DNA from: Physella acuta
Taxonomy: Eukaryota > Mollusca > Gastropoda > Physidae
Assembly (NCBI RefSeq): GCF_028476545.1
Contig: NW_026732987.1
Coordinates: 62,001 to 126,000 of the forward strand
Direction: 5' to 3'
DNA length: 64,000 nt
Shown here: positions 13,735 through 26,500 of the stretch, piece after piece
Numbering within the stretch: the stretch's first letter is position 1
Layout of the letters: each line of letters begins with the position of its first letter
Notes under the pieces: generated by a model
Seen by the model: the letters and a program-made list of their open reading frames with translations, nothing else
What the model was told of the DNA's origin: nothing
The model's database searches: none
Program-made: the position numbers and the translations under genes

Positions 13735-14035
13735 AACCCATCCCCACCCCACCTCACCCCATCTCATCCTACCACACCCCCCACCTCCACTTCACTCTCA
13801 CCTAATCCCCATCTCAGCCCCCCCCCCACCTCACCCTAATCACCCCCATCTCACCCCCACCTAACCTTCACCTCGCCCAAATCTCACGCCCCAATCTCAC
13901 CCCCCCCCCTCCACCTTACCCTCGACACCCCCATCTCACCCTCATCTCACCCCCACCTCACCCCAATCTCACCCCCCCTCCAACTTACCCTCGACACCCC
14001 CCATCTCACCCTCACCTCCCCCTCACTCCCACCGG
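13735..14035. repeat. C-rich low-complexity block
   Basis: Irregular CCCCACCTCACCCCATCTCA units over 300 bp; strongly strand-asymmetric in C. Confidence 0.85.
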
Positions 14036-14372
14036 TAACATGAAAAAACTTTTGATCTCCCCAAACTAAATCTATATACCCACGCGAAAGCGATGAAAAC
14101 ATTCCCTAGTAATTTGTGACCAGCTTCAAAAAAACGGCACTAGTTAATAGATTAATCACATCGAAAGCTCTACTGAGCTAAAGAATTAATTAGGCTGTTC
14201 ACACACCACAAAATATTAAATTACCGCAAGTACTCAAACATTAATGATTCGCAAAAGTCATGTCTGTGATACAGACATTTAAATTAACCATCCGTATGGT
14301 CGTAATTAAGTAAAATAATTATTCTGTTTATTTAAGAAGAAAGGTAATTAACAATATCTTAAACCTTAACAA

Positions 14373-14579
14373 CAGTGGTTCTTAGCCCTTTGGAGGTACC
14401 AACCCCACCAGTTTCATATGCGCATTCAGCGAATCCTTCTTAATAGTTCTATCGTCTGCACTGACTTAATCCCATCTTGAAGCAAATGAGTCGAGTGTAT
14501 GTATTGACCTCCGCCGAACCACTGAGGCTTAATTTGCCGAACCCTGGGGTTTTGATCGAACCCAGGTTAAGAACCATTG
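14373..14579 (+). mobile_element. hAT-like MITE, family 3
   Basis: Starts CAGTGGTTCTTAGCCC and ends GGGTTAAGAACC-type inverted repeat (CAGGTTAAGAACCATTG). Shares ATATGCGCATTCAGCGAA with 2973-3347. The flanking 8-mers do not match well. Confidence 0.6.
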
Positions 14580-17027
14580 CTATAAAGAAAGAGTGGATGA
14601 TATCTTGTTAAGGTAGTTGATGTTCATACATAAATGTAGTAAGGGAGACAACTGTACCAGCTAGAATTCAAACCGTATGCCAGGAAGGAGGGAGGTTCTA
14701 GATGACGTCACAAATATAGAAGGTAGAGGAATCATGCATTTTTGACGATATGTTACATGGAAACATAGGAAAAGATGAAGCTAGGGTCGATATATGTGAC
14801 GCAACAACTTTTGTTTTAATAGAAAATATATTTTGAAAACCGTGAAAATGTTGTTATTTTAAAGTAAATATTTGGTAAAGTGTATTTTTAATTGCCATTT
14901 GGGTGACTGGAATTCATCTTTTATTTTATATTTTGTAATAATATAACATGCTGTTTTAGTCACGCAATGGTGACAAATTTGTCGGGTCTCTTTGGGTTAA
15001 ACTCAGGAACGTCTACGGTTTCTGGGCTAGAGGCTTTGTTTTACGTTTCAGCGTTTTGTCTTAGTTTCTTCATTTAGCAAGCCGCCCTCCTCCCCCTCCT
15101 CCCCCTAGGCTTGCATACTATGACTTATGTATCGTCAACCTAAACATAACTGTTAAATGCAAGTTGTTATTTGGCAATCTAAGTTGCCAGATAATAAAAA
15201 CAGTTAGTAGATTTAGTCAAATGACTATATTTAAAAAAATATTTTTTCATATATTTTTTTACTTCTACTTGTTTTTGAAGGAAAAATAATTTGCAACTAC
15301 CAAATTTAAATTGTTATTAACCTAGGTATTCTACTTTAAACAGCTAAATTAGTAATTATATAATTATAGTATAATTATAATTACAGTTCAACTCATGACA
15401 ATTAGTTTTAATGGAGTAGAAGAAAAAAAATGGTAATAAAGTTAATGAACTAATTATCGTCCTGCTGTGTTTGTACGTCTTGTAAGTACGCGACTTTTAC
15501 AGTGAGACCGCGCCAGGCCGCTGCTTCGTAAAACGGATTCTAAAATTGGGAACTCGATGAATAAGGTAAAAATATATGTACACGCACTGTACGTTTTATG
15601 CAAACTTTCAATTTTTATTGCTAAGAGGGGGACGGGGTGGGTGAAGGAATTTACAATTTATTTTTCTAATTATAATCTGGCTTATCCTGGAGCAGCGTTT
15701 GTTTTAATTAGTTAATTAATTTAAATTTGTATGTCTTCGTTATCGCCTAAAAGTGCTTGCTGATTGTGTCTTTATCCGCGAGTAAGTCAGAGGATAGGAT
15801 TTTAGTTTTGTTAAATTGGTTTTATTTTGTTTTAATCTATTGCTGTTTTTACGAATAGCCAAGTTTTGAAATGGCATTTGCTTGATCAAAACAAACATGA
15901 CCGTTTTTTTTATAAACTACAGTTTTATTTGTTACATAGTTTTCTTTAGATAGCAAAAGGTGAGGAAGGGGGGGGGGGGTCAACGAACCATGATTTTTGT
16001 GCGTACGTTGGTTTACTAAATTAGCACTAGACATGTTTTGTTGGTTGAAGGCATGAGATGGAGCAAGATAACAAATCTTAGCGTCGTGCACTATTGGAGT
16101 CGAGGCTGTCAAACTCTGCCTAGATGAGGCCAGTCTGTTTTTGGCTTTTTCAAAATATTTGAAACATAACAAACTACGCTGAATCTAATGCTTGGTTTAT
16201 TGTTTGTATGTTATAAATGCTCGTGTGATACATCCAGTTTCTTTGGTGAAGTTAATAACAGAGTACACTTACTAATTGGTCAGTGTAATTAAAATGTCCT
16301 GTCTTGTTAAACTAATTAAGAGTGTTAGTTATCAGGTCAAGGTAATTAGAATATTCGACAGTCGTACAATGACAATTTAAAAACAGGGCTTTTTAGTTGA
16401 CTGTTTAATCGGCTGTATCAGATCATCCCTATCATTATCATTTATCATGTGGGCTCTTATTTAACAAAGGGACGCAACCACATCTCTCCATCATACTCGG
16501 TTTTAAGCGATTCCTCCAAGTTGGGCCCACGACATTCCGGCTGATTCTGCGTAACTGACTACTGATCTTTTCCAAGCTCGTGTTTTGAAGTAGCTAGCAG
16601 TATAGCTAATTATTCAGCTGGATGTTTTACTGGCTGTGTAACTGTAACAGCAGAAATGATATATAAAGATCTAGCTGGCTAGTGTACCTGCTATACATCC
16701 GTACCACCTGGCAACAAAGTTAAAGGACGCTTTAGATAAAACTCATTTTAAGCTGCATGTCCTTACGTCCATCGAATAAGTTAGTAAAACACAGGATGTC
16801 TTCCTTGTACAAGTAATTTCAGAACCTTCCCTCTCCCCCCCCCTCCCTCACTCCCAAAATTGCCCTCATTTATTAGATTCTAGTTATAATTTTCATGTCT
16901 ATTTCCCTGAACGCCTCTAGGCCAAGGGGAGTTGCTTTTCATGGCACAACAAAAAATGTTTAGCGTTATAGATATATTGTAGGCCTTCTAGAAAATTACT
17001 TCCAAACCTATTTTAAATTTAGATGCG
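14580..17027. other. Intergenic, nothing recognised
   Basis: AT-rich unique sequence. ORFs here show no family motifs. Confidence 0.45.
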
Positions 17028-17035
17028 CTTCCTAA

Positions 17036-17261
17036 CAGAGGCGTAGCGACCCTTCCCGGCGCCCGGGGACATACTTTCAATTTGGCGCCCCCTTGGGAGC
17101 AAATTTTCGATTTGCACCCCCCCCCCCCTCAAACTTTAGATTCGCACCCCCCCCCTCGAACTTTTCATTTGCACCCCCCCCCTCAAACTTTCAATTTGGC
17201 GCCCCCCCTAAGGTCGGCGCCCGGGGACATATGTCCCCCCCCCCCCCTCGCTACGCTACTG
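17036..17261 (+). mobile_element. hAT-like MITE, family 1
   Basis: Starts CAGAGGCGTAGCGACCC and ends TCGCTACGCTACTG, with poly-C interior blocks. Flanks CTTCCTAA and CTTCCAAA form an 8-bp target duplication with one mismatch. Confidence 0.85.
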
Positions 17262-17912
17262 CTTCCAAAACAATTATGGTCCGTGTAGGTTTTCTCATCA
17301 ATTTGTTTTCCCCTCACACCTTTTAATATTTTTTTTTCAAAATTAGTTCCAAATATGAAATTTTAAAAAAAGGTATAGCACCAGTAACATATCGGGTGAT
17401 TGGGTTAATTATCTCCCTCTAATTTGTTAAGTTGTTTCCCTTGTATCCTCATTTAAAAACCTCCGCATGTTTTTTTCATTAAGCTTCCCTCTGAGTTTCA
17501 CGTTAGGTGTTCCACTTGTTTTATCATTGATGGCGTCTAAAACCGTTTGTAGCTGTCTGAATTCAAATGCCAATTTTTTAAGACTGAAAACATTGATCAT
17601 ATGTAACCTTTGCCTCGAGTTTTAAGAAATATTTTTTTTAGATGTATTTTTCATTTTTTTTTTGTCATAATGTGGAAAAGGTGAGTTTTCTGATGTTCTA
17701 ATTTAGCCACCTTGAGTTGGCAGATAACTTCAAATAGACCACCACGAATTCAAGAAAGTTAAAATTCAACTTAATTGATGTTTTGCTGTGAAGGTGTTTG
17801 TGTCTATTATTGCCTAAACTTGCAGTCTGATAAGAGGGGAAAAAATGTTGTGAACACTAAAAACTAAATAAAATGTTAACTTTTAGAGTCATTCATTTAT
17901 ATTTCTTAATAA

Positions 17913-18319
17913 GGGGGTCGTCCATAAATGACGTCACACTCGTAGGGGGGAGGGGGGTCCGTAATTTTGTGACGGTGTGTGATGAGGGGGGGGGGGGGGT
18001 TCAAGATGGTGTGACGTTGCACTTTTGCATTTTAAAAAAGCAATGTTGGAAAACGGGATTTAGCCGTTATTTCGCGTTTTAGAAAACGGTTTTGATAAAT
18101 TGTAATAGGAATTGATCAAAATACGCTATGTTGACAGAGTTCTGACAAAATTTTGGAAAAATATTGATGTTTTAAGAAAAATTCAACAGTAATTTTGATT
18201 GGGCGGGGGTTGTAGGCTGAGGTGTGACGTCATTTTAGGGGGGGGGGGGTCTTGCTTTTTGTGACAGAGGGGGAGGTAAAAATGGTCCAAAAAAGCGTGA
18301 CGTCATTTATGGATGACCC
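17913..18319 (+). mobile_element. TIR element with GTCCATAAATGACGTCA ends
   Basis: Left end GGGGGTCGTCCATAAATGAC.. and right end ..GACGTCATTTATGGATGACC are inverted repeats of about 25 bp. ATAA lies just outside both ends and may be a 4-bp target duplication. Interior of 350 bp is G-rich and non-coding. Superfamily not assigned. Confidence 0.75.
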
Positions 18320-18569
18320 ATAACTTTGAATACAAGAACCATAACTCCTTGATGTGCTTCCTTTGTATTACCACCCATGCCATAAAAACCTACAATTTAG
18401 GTCAAATAGATCATGTGACTATACCCAATATAAATTAAATCTAATTTTTAAAAATTGAGAAAAAATCATTAAATCAACTGATAATGAATTTCACAATGAA
18501 ATAGATCTTAAAGGGAATTTTTGATAAATCAATCAAGTCAGTCTCTAGTTGTAAAAACAACAGATAATC

Positions 18570-18625
18570 CAGCTAAAACTATGCACGGAGTAGCCTCCCC
18601 TGAAAACTATGCACGGAGTAGCCTC
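18570..18625. repeat. 27-bp direct duplication
   Basis: ACTATGCACGGAGTAGCCTC occurs twice, 27 bp apart. Confidence 0.9.
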
Positions 18626-19449
18626 CCTTGACAAGTTGCCTACAATCACAACACCTGATGTTTTTGTCTCGCTCACTATGTATTCGCACTTCCGGGTTAA
18701 GAATCTGTCCACACAATCTACCCAACACTAACTCCCCCATAAAACTTTCAGCACCCCCCCCCCTCCCCATTTCATCCTGACCCAACAGCGAAGACCTAAA
18801 CACCAAATTCCTCTACCCCCAATGTACCTCCAAAACCTCCACGATTTCCCTGTTCTAAACTCAACTCACCAGCGAAGACCCAATGTCGAAACTCACGCCG
18901 TACCCCCAACACCACAGCTCGAAACTCCATTAAGCTCCGACTCTTCATTAAGCTCCAACTCCCCCCCCCCCTCCCCAACCCCTGCAAAAAAAAAAATCCT
19001 GAGTGACGACACGTGTTTTATTTTCTCACCATTTGAAGTTACCGATGAAATTCGTTTCGGCATGTCTTCCCTCCACCTGCTGTCTATCTTAATGGCCGTT
19101 TATTCGCCTCCTAGGTGGGCCGTACGGTGACTTGACACGCAGGGGTAGTTATTGATGTCTCGGCTACCGTTTGGTGAAAAAAATATTTTTTTTAAAACAG
19201 GGGGAGGAAAGTTTATTTTTTTTTAAAGAGTGATTGCACTTTATTTTGTGTATGACGTCATGTTGCCAAGAGTGACGTGTTAATGTGTCGGTTGGTTAAC
19301 TGGTTTTGAGGCGTAGGTTTTTATGACGTGTTTGCGGATAGGTTTTACGCTTCACAAGAGTTACGACGCCTTGAAGGGTAGTGTGGTTGTTTGGTTCGGT
19401 TACATTTAAACTATTTACACTTTTTGAAAGGAAAAGGATGGGGGGGGGG

Positions 19450-19670
19450 GATTCCCTTTTCGAACCTGACGGTCCATGAAACAGGTGAAGTAGGGTTCAC
19501 CTGTTTCTGTGAACTCGGCATAGTGTGGTCAGCACCATGTCCAGCCGCCATTACTTTCCATAACATGACCCGTCAACGCTGTGTAAACCCAGCGACGTTC
19601 TACTGATTCGAACTCGAGACTTTCGGGTTAGCAGTCTAGTGCTCTACCGCTCTACCGCTCTACCGTTGTA
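19450..19670 (-). mobile_element. tRNA-derived SINE, family A, antisense
   Basis: Reads TTCGAACCTGACGGTCCATG at its 3' tail, GCATAGTGTGGTCAGCACCA, and ends with the complement of B-box and A-box (TTCGAACTCGAGAC; CTCTACCGCTCTACCG, here triplicated). Confidence 0.75.
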
Positions 19671-19957
19671 TTTCAATTACGAAAGCATTACTTCTGTAAG
19701 TGTGAATAGATTTAGAATTTTGTAATTTATAAACTTTTAATATGCAATGAATCCGAAAGCTTTGAAAACAAAAATAATGCCTTCTGATTTTTCTTCGAGC
19801 CTTGTCTACATACCGTAGGGCTGATTCATTCAAGTTCACATTAACTTGTGACTGTTCTCTCTTTGTATTTCTTATTGTTTGTTTGTTGGTTTGTCACACG
19901 CATCGAAGTTCTGTTATTTTTTCCTAAATCTGAACCTTTTAATGAGTAAAACAATCT

Positions 19958-20085
19958 TCTTCTTCTTCTTTTTAGTTTTGGATGGTATTTTCCCCAACAC
20001 TATTAAGTATACGTGTCAACTTGTTATACGTCATTGAGGCCGTTGACTCCGATTTCAGCCTGATTTTCTTTTAGATTTGCTAAAA
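19958..20085 (-). mobile_element. SINE family B, 3' fragment
   Basis: CTTCTTCTTCTTC tail, then TTAAGTATACGTGTCAACTTG and GCCGTTGACTCCGATTTCAG, complementary to the body end of the 7.4-kb and 4.2-kb copies. It lies about 140 bp upstream of the Kirrel-like start codon. Confidence 0.65.
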
Positions 20086-20227
20086 AAATTGTAGCATTTT
20101 AAAAAAATTAATTACGTGTAATTTTGAAGTTAGAAAATAATCTTTGTCGGATTTTTAAACAGTTGAATAATTGTAAATACTGTTTTTGTTTTAGGCACTG
20201 AATCACGTGATCTAAAGTTGTAACAAC

Positions 20228-20549
20228 ATGGAGGCTGACGATCCAAGATTCAACCAACGGCCTCGTCACCACCACCACCAGCAGCAGCAACACTCGCTAC
20301 AGCAACATCCTCTGCTACAACGTCATCAACCATCTCAGGAAAGACCTCAACGACCCCGCCAACGGCTATGCCAACGTCACGGCGGCCATTTTGTTGAGGT
20401 CCATCCCAGGCAGCAGAAGGTCTCACAACATCGAAAAAATGTCCAGCAAAGACATTTTGTGGACTGGACATTCTCGAACACTTGTCGAGCTTTGAGGGAA
20501 TACGCCTTTTGTGTTTTTATTATATTCAGTGGACTGGTGTTCAGTGGAG
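20228..20549 (+). CDS. KIRREL: Kirrel-like exon 1: start codon, His/Gln-rich leader, signal peptide
   Basis: The frame opens at an ATG with an in-frame TAA 15 nt upstream. It reads a His/Gln/Arg-rich stretch of about 85 residues, then the hydrophobic run CVFIIFSGLVFSG, and ends at a strong donor GAG|GTAAGT. It ends one base into a codon. That base plus CC of the next exon gives Ala, so the join reads FSGA-ECRMRF, a plausible signal-peptidase site just before Ig domain 1. An acceptor-like TTTTGTTTTAG ends at 20193, so the ATG may lie in a second exon after an untranslated one. The long n-region before the signal core is unusual; a downstream or different start cannot be excluded. Confidence 0.58.
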
Positions 20550-23500
20550 GTAAGTTGTCAAGATATGTTAGAGAGTAAGTGGTCAAGATATGTTAGAGAG
20601 TAAGTGGTCAAGATATGTTAGAGAGTAAGTGGTCAAGATATGTAGGAGAGTTAGTGGTCAAGATATTAGGAAGGTAGTGGTCAAGATATTAGGATCTGCC
20701 CAATGGATCGGTAGGGCTAAAGAGGAATATTTACTACACTTTAGATAGATAAAGCACTGCATGATAAACAAACAAACATACTCAACCAATAACAAACATA
20801 TGCTGGTTCTACAAACATGGTAATACATAATGGTATCTTCACATGAGATGCTACATGCCGTGTTCTGCATTTTAGTTGTTTTTTTCCCACATGGTTTGAA
20901 AGATAATTTTGCACTCATAAACGTCATCATCTTAAAAAAATACATCGATACGATTTTTTTTTTAAAGTGCGAATGTTAAAAAAGCTGAATGGATTAGATC
21001 TAATGAGATCTTGTTCGTCTGTTGTTAAGGTCAACAAATACGGAAAAATAATCCCATTTTGTTGTGTTTTTATTTCCGGCCCTGAGCTTCCCATATTCCA
21101 GAAACCATACTTTGAGTTCTAATCAGACTACGTTGGGTCGATGTCTTTAAGTAGATCTTTGTTTTTGACTGCTCTTTCTTGCCGTCTTTTTTTTTTTTTT
21201 TTTTTTTTGTTGTTGTTTTTTTGTAATAACAAACAATTCTAAAATTGTGTGTTGTTGGTAAGTTTTAGTGCTAAGCTTTATGATAAGCATATTTATGCCT
21301 CCATCGCAATAAGACTTTTGAACAAACACATTTTTTAAAACTACCATAAAAATATAATATTTTAAAAATTATAAACCTAATTTTCTGCCATAATAATCTT
21401 TATTTCCGAAACTGTTAGTAAATGTAATTAAAGTAGTATTTTCAAAATAGTAGTTATCAGACAATGACAAATGAAACTGAGATGGTGAGGCCGTATGCTA
21501 AGAATATGAGTAGATGCATTGGCCAAGATTGATCGTAGATGGACACCACAGGGCTAAAGAAAACGTGGGGAAACCAAAAAAGATATGTAGAAGATCAATG
21601 GAGAAAGTTGAAGAAAAGAGGCCTAACATTCCAACAGGCAGAGGTTACAGCTAGTAGACAGGATAAAATGGCGCTCACTTGTTGATGCTGCCTGCGTCAA
21701 TATGCGTTGTGAGATGATGATGAGCATCTTCAGTGGTAGTGGACTGGTCGAGCAACAGAGCGGACGGTGAATAACTCGGAAGGATCGAGTTTGGCCACAG
21801 ACTGGAGCCTGTTTGATATTCTTTACTTGGGCCTTTTTTTACTTGATTCCTATAGGGTTTACTATACTTGGATATGCCATGGCCACAGAAACAGATGAAC
21901 TCTACTTCACCTGTCATATCGATCGTACCTTCTGGAACTGAAGTCTTATTAACAGCATATCACATTTTATTTTTAGATCCTCTGTTCATATACCTTTATA
22001 GGACAGATACATAGACTCTAACTAAACTGTTTGATTGTTGTTGTTGAAATCAATATTAAAATTAAGCGCGGATTTTTGCATAAACACCCTCTTCTATACA
22101 GTAATTCCTTTTTTTAAATATATATTTTAGAACGTATTTACCTTCCGCCATTTCATAGACCTTCCAAGTAATAATTACATGTAATGATCCTTTTTTTTAT
22201 CCCGATACCACACACAAATCTGGCTTGTTTTTAATATATTTACCAGTCTCATTATTTAAAAAATCAAACCAAATGAAAAATGTATCTACCTTCTGTCTGT
22301 AAAATATGACAGCAGGCTTGACACAAAAATCTGGAGCAACCGAGTCAGAAGAAGTTAATCCTGAATATTAGATTTCTGCGCGTTATTTTTAGAGTGTGCC
22401 GATTTGGCATGCGGTCAAAAGAATTTATTGTAATCGAAAAGTTGGCCAAAAAAAAACTATAGTATTAGGCAGACAGCTAGGTGAGGGGGCGCTTTAATGC
22501 GCGTGATTGATGACATGTTGCACATAAAGTCATGGGGCATATGTCATACAACTAATGAGTATTTATAAGGTTTGGGGGGGGGGGGGTCAAATAGTTTAAA
22601 CAAGTTAAAGGAATCTGGAGAGGAGGGTAGGTCCATTAAATAGTGTATAAATCAGGTCTTGGGCATACGTAGCAAATTTTATGTGACAATTTGGACGTCT
22701 GTTTAATGAAAGAGAGGGCCGCACTAATCATCAATGGCTACGAAAAGAAATGAGGCATCTTAACATCTTAATGTCTGATCAAATTTAAATTCGACCAAAT
22801 GCTACAAAGTAAACTTTACGACATAGAGAGTCACCAAAAAAACATAAATAATTTAAAATGACTTTTACACATTAACGAATTTTAGTATTAAAATATTCCA
22901 ATCACACTCCGTATTTACCCTATATATTTCACATCTAACATTCATATTTAGCGGCAACATATTATTTTTATCTTTGTTGAGGGGGGAGGGGTGATCCATC
23001 AATGATAGAGCCGAACAGCTAAGTACTCAACTCACGAGGCACAAACCCAATGCCCAGGAACGAGCTATCTGGGTAACCCTATAACTATACTACCAACGAG
23101 GGCTGTTTATAGTTTGTTTTAGCCCAAAGAAAACATTTCGATGGCCCTTAAGTGTGATGACCCATCACTGCAGCCCAGTCAGCCCTCCCGGATAATCCTA
23201 CTCTTCCGTCAAACTAGTCGCCGTGCGTTTAAATATTAATTCAACGAGCGTTCACTGGTTCTAGCTTTGTTGTGATTCGATTCTAGGTTGTTCTGACAAA
23301 CTTATGGGGATGACTCGCTAAATAGTAAAAAGAGCATTCCAAAGCAGCGTTCACAACCATCCTAACCTATCTTTGTATATTTAATAAAATCGTATTTTCT
23401 TAGCAAAATTATAAACTGATGTTTTGTCAAAACGGTGACTTTATTCGGGGTATTTAAAACAATATTTCAAGTAATGACTGCTACGTTTTGCAGCCAATAT

Positions 23501-26500
23501 CGTTCTGGTAGTCAGAAATGTTGTTGTAGTCAGTATCGTACTTATAGTCATTTACACTCTTATTGTCAATATCGTTCTTGTCGTGAGTATCGTCCTTATA
23601 GTCAGTATCGCCCTGTAGTCAGTAATCAGTATCGTTCTTGTTGCTAGTATAAATACAATTCAGTCTATGTCAAGCCTGCTACGATTCCTCATCGCCCGTG
23701 TTAAAAATGTTGTTGGTCAAAATAAATCCCGTCCTGGAGAAATGCTCCAACAAAAACAACACAGACACACGTCCAGAGTACATCACGCTTGCCAGTTACT
23801 GACCTCCCGCTCCACGTGACCTCGGTCTGTTAAAATAATCTACATATTTACCTCCCTTTCATACGGCCACTAACAGGTAATTTCCCTTGCTAATTGACCT
23901 TTCCTTGGCTCTTTGGCGTAGGGACAAGATAAGCAAAGGAACAAAAAAAAAAACCATGTTTCCCAATGGTCTATGGCTTTTGTCTTTTCGTGATGTACCC
24001 CACAATACACATTTACTTCGCTATTCAACAACAACCGATCGTTCAGATTTACCTTAACTGTAGGCTATGGCCAAAAACTATGTTATTGTTGGTATGTAGA
24101 TCTGAACGTGTGTTCTTATAACTGGTATTTATGTTGTGTACATGGAATGTGAAGTTGTTTCTCCTTTATTTAAACAAAAAATGTTTACCATTACAAGGTA
24201 GACTTAACATTAGCCATGCTAAGAGAACACACTTTTTTTTTAAAATTAGCTGGAGGCTGAAAATTAGTTCCTTAAGAATGTCGCCTTTGAGAATCTTACA
24301 AAGTAGTAGTTACTGTAACATTTTACAAACAAAATTAAAAATAGATAAAAATAAACGCTAAGCAGCATTCCTTTCAGAGTATATATTCTTGCATATATAT
24401 CATTCCTTTCAGAGTATATATTCTTGCATATTTGTGAAAAATATATATGGGCTAAATCCATATATGGATGTTGTGAACTCATAAACCTTGCAGTATGAGC
24501 CGGGGGGGGGGGGGGGGAGGTAAAGGTAGATATCAATGTAAATATTTTGTACTTGGGAAAGAAAATAAACAAATCTCAACATGTGTGTAATACATCGTTA
24601 CTTAAAAAACATAAATGTTGTAACGTAGCCAATAGCAAATTACCTGTGAATGACGTAATCAGTTATGTTGTGATATCATTACTACCTGCTAATGTAGGGC
24701 AGATGTGTAGTTATTGAACTCTCACGTTTAGGCCTTATGTTCTGGTTGTTATTTTTTAAACTATTGGCTTGTTTTATAGGGAGGTAAACCAAACAAGCTG
24801 GTTGTGAAATTGCCGGCTTGGAATGTTATTAGTTGTTATCTTAGGGTGTCGTCATTGGGCTTTCAACTTAATCACGTTAAAATATAATCAGACCTAGGGG
24901 AAAAAATGGGAAAAAAAATATTTAAAAAATAAGAAAAATAATAATTTTAAAATGATTATGAACCATATAAAATATGCACATCGTTCATTTTACAAAAGCA
25001 TTACAAATATTCGTGGGATTATGATTAGAACTAGAATGGGCTATTAAATTTTTAACTCATTATGAAATTAAGTGATGTATAATAACATTGTGTACACGTC
25101 ATACTTTCACATTTGGTACTTCGTAGGTCAGCACGTGAACCAGGTCCCGGGGAGGACCACCACCCCCCCCCCCCGTGCCACACCCACAATGCACCGCGTC
25201 GCTGTTTAGTCTTTAGGACGCTGTACTCGAGTATCTAGTCGTCGGTTTGTTTAGAAACCCGACCGTACGTACCCCGAGGGACGTATTGTATCCCAACATG
25301 CACTGACTATCATCACATCGACATTTGCTTGTGGGGGTAGAGTTTTTGTTTCTGTTAGAAATTTATGGCCCGGTGTAATGGGAAAATGTTCTCTATTAAC
25401 GATATCTCATGTCAGAGATTTTTCCACGATTAGTGTTTGAGGTTTTCTATTTTGATCATGAATAAAGTAGCTACTTACACATTTTATATGACGTGAAAAA
25501 AAAATGCTGTTTCTTGAAGTTGTCTTTCTCTTTCTCTGCTCGAAGTGTAAAAATAAGTTTTTGGTCCTTGCAAAACAACTGGTATGTTGTGTAGTTTGGG
25601 TTATATATATATAATTGCATTTGTCATTACACATTGGTGTTCTCTTTACAAATATAATTTTTATTTATTTTGACGGTACATCGTCCTATTTTAATGTTGT
25701 GCTACTTGAGCAGTTCATTGTTGTACTTTAACCGCGCATTAATCTATTATTACTATCTTATTGATCTATTTTTAACAGACAAAAAAAATACCACCAATAC
25801 AGGACCACATAACCACCCAACACTTATAATTTTATAAGACTGAGTATTGGGGAAGTATTATCAGTATAAGAATATGTGAGAAAGTTAGGGCAGATCACTT
25901 CCGCTTTAGTATCAACATATCGTTTTTCAAATGCGAACATTACATTGTTTTATTTTTTTAATGGATTTTTCTATTATTAACATTTGTATGTTCTGATATT
26001 GTTCTATTTTTATCTGTATATTGTTGTTTATTGTTCTACTTTCACATCGTAATGTTTATTGTTCGACTTTCACCATCGTAATGTTTATTGTTCTACTTTC
26101 ATTATCGTATTGTTTATTGTTCTACTTTTACCATCTTATTGTATATTGTTCTACTTTCACCATCGTAATGTTTATTGTTCTACTTTCACCATCCTAGTGT
26201 TTATTGCTCTACTTTCACCATCGTAATGTTTATTGTTCTACTTTCACCATCGTAATATTTATTGTTCTACTTTCACCATCGTAATGTTTATTATTCTACT
26301 TTCACCATCGTAATGTTTATTGTTCTACTTTCACCATCGTAATGTTTACTGTTCTACTTTCACCATCGTAATGTTTATTGTTCTACTTTCACCATCGTAA
26401 TGTTTATTGTTCTACTTTCACCATCGTAATGTTTATTGTTCTACTTTCACCATCGTAATGTTGTTCTATCCACAGCCGAGTGCCGCATGAGGTTTCTAGT

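Noticed and set aside
15849-16172. 107-residue minus-strand ORF
   Set aside because: Includes a translated poly-G tract and shows no family motif or splice-site support.
18822-19130. 102-residue plus-strand ORF rich in Pro/Ser
   Set aside because: Low complexity, with poly-C and poly-A tracts inside the frame and local duplications; no support as an exon.
20250-20471. Minus-strand ORF opposite Kirrel-like exon 1
   Set aside because: Mirror of the GC-rich coding exon; Val/Ala-rich shadow frame.
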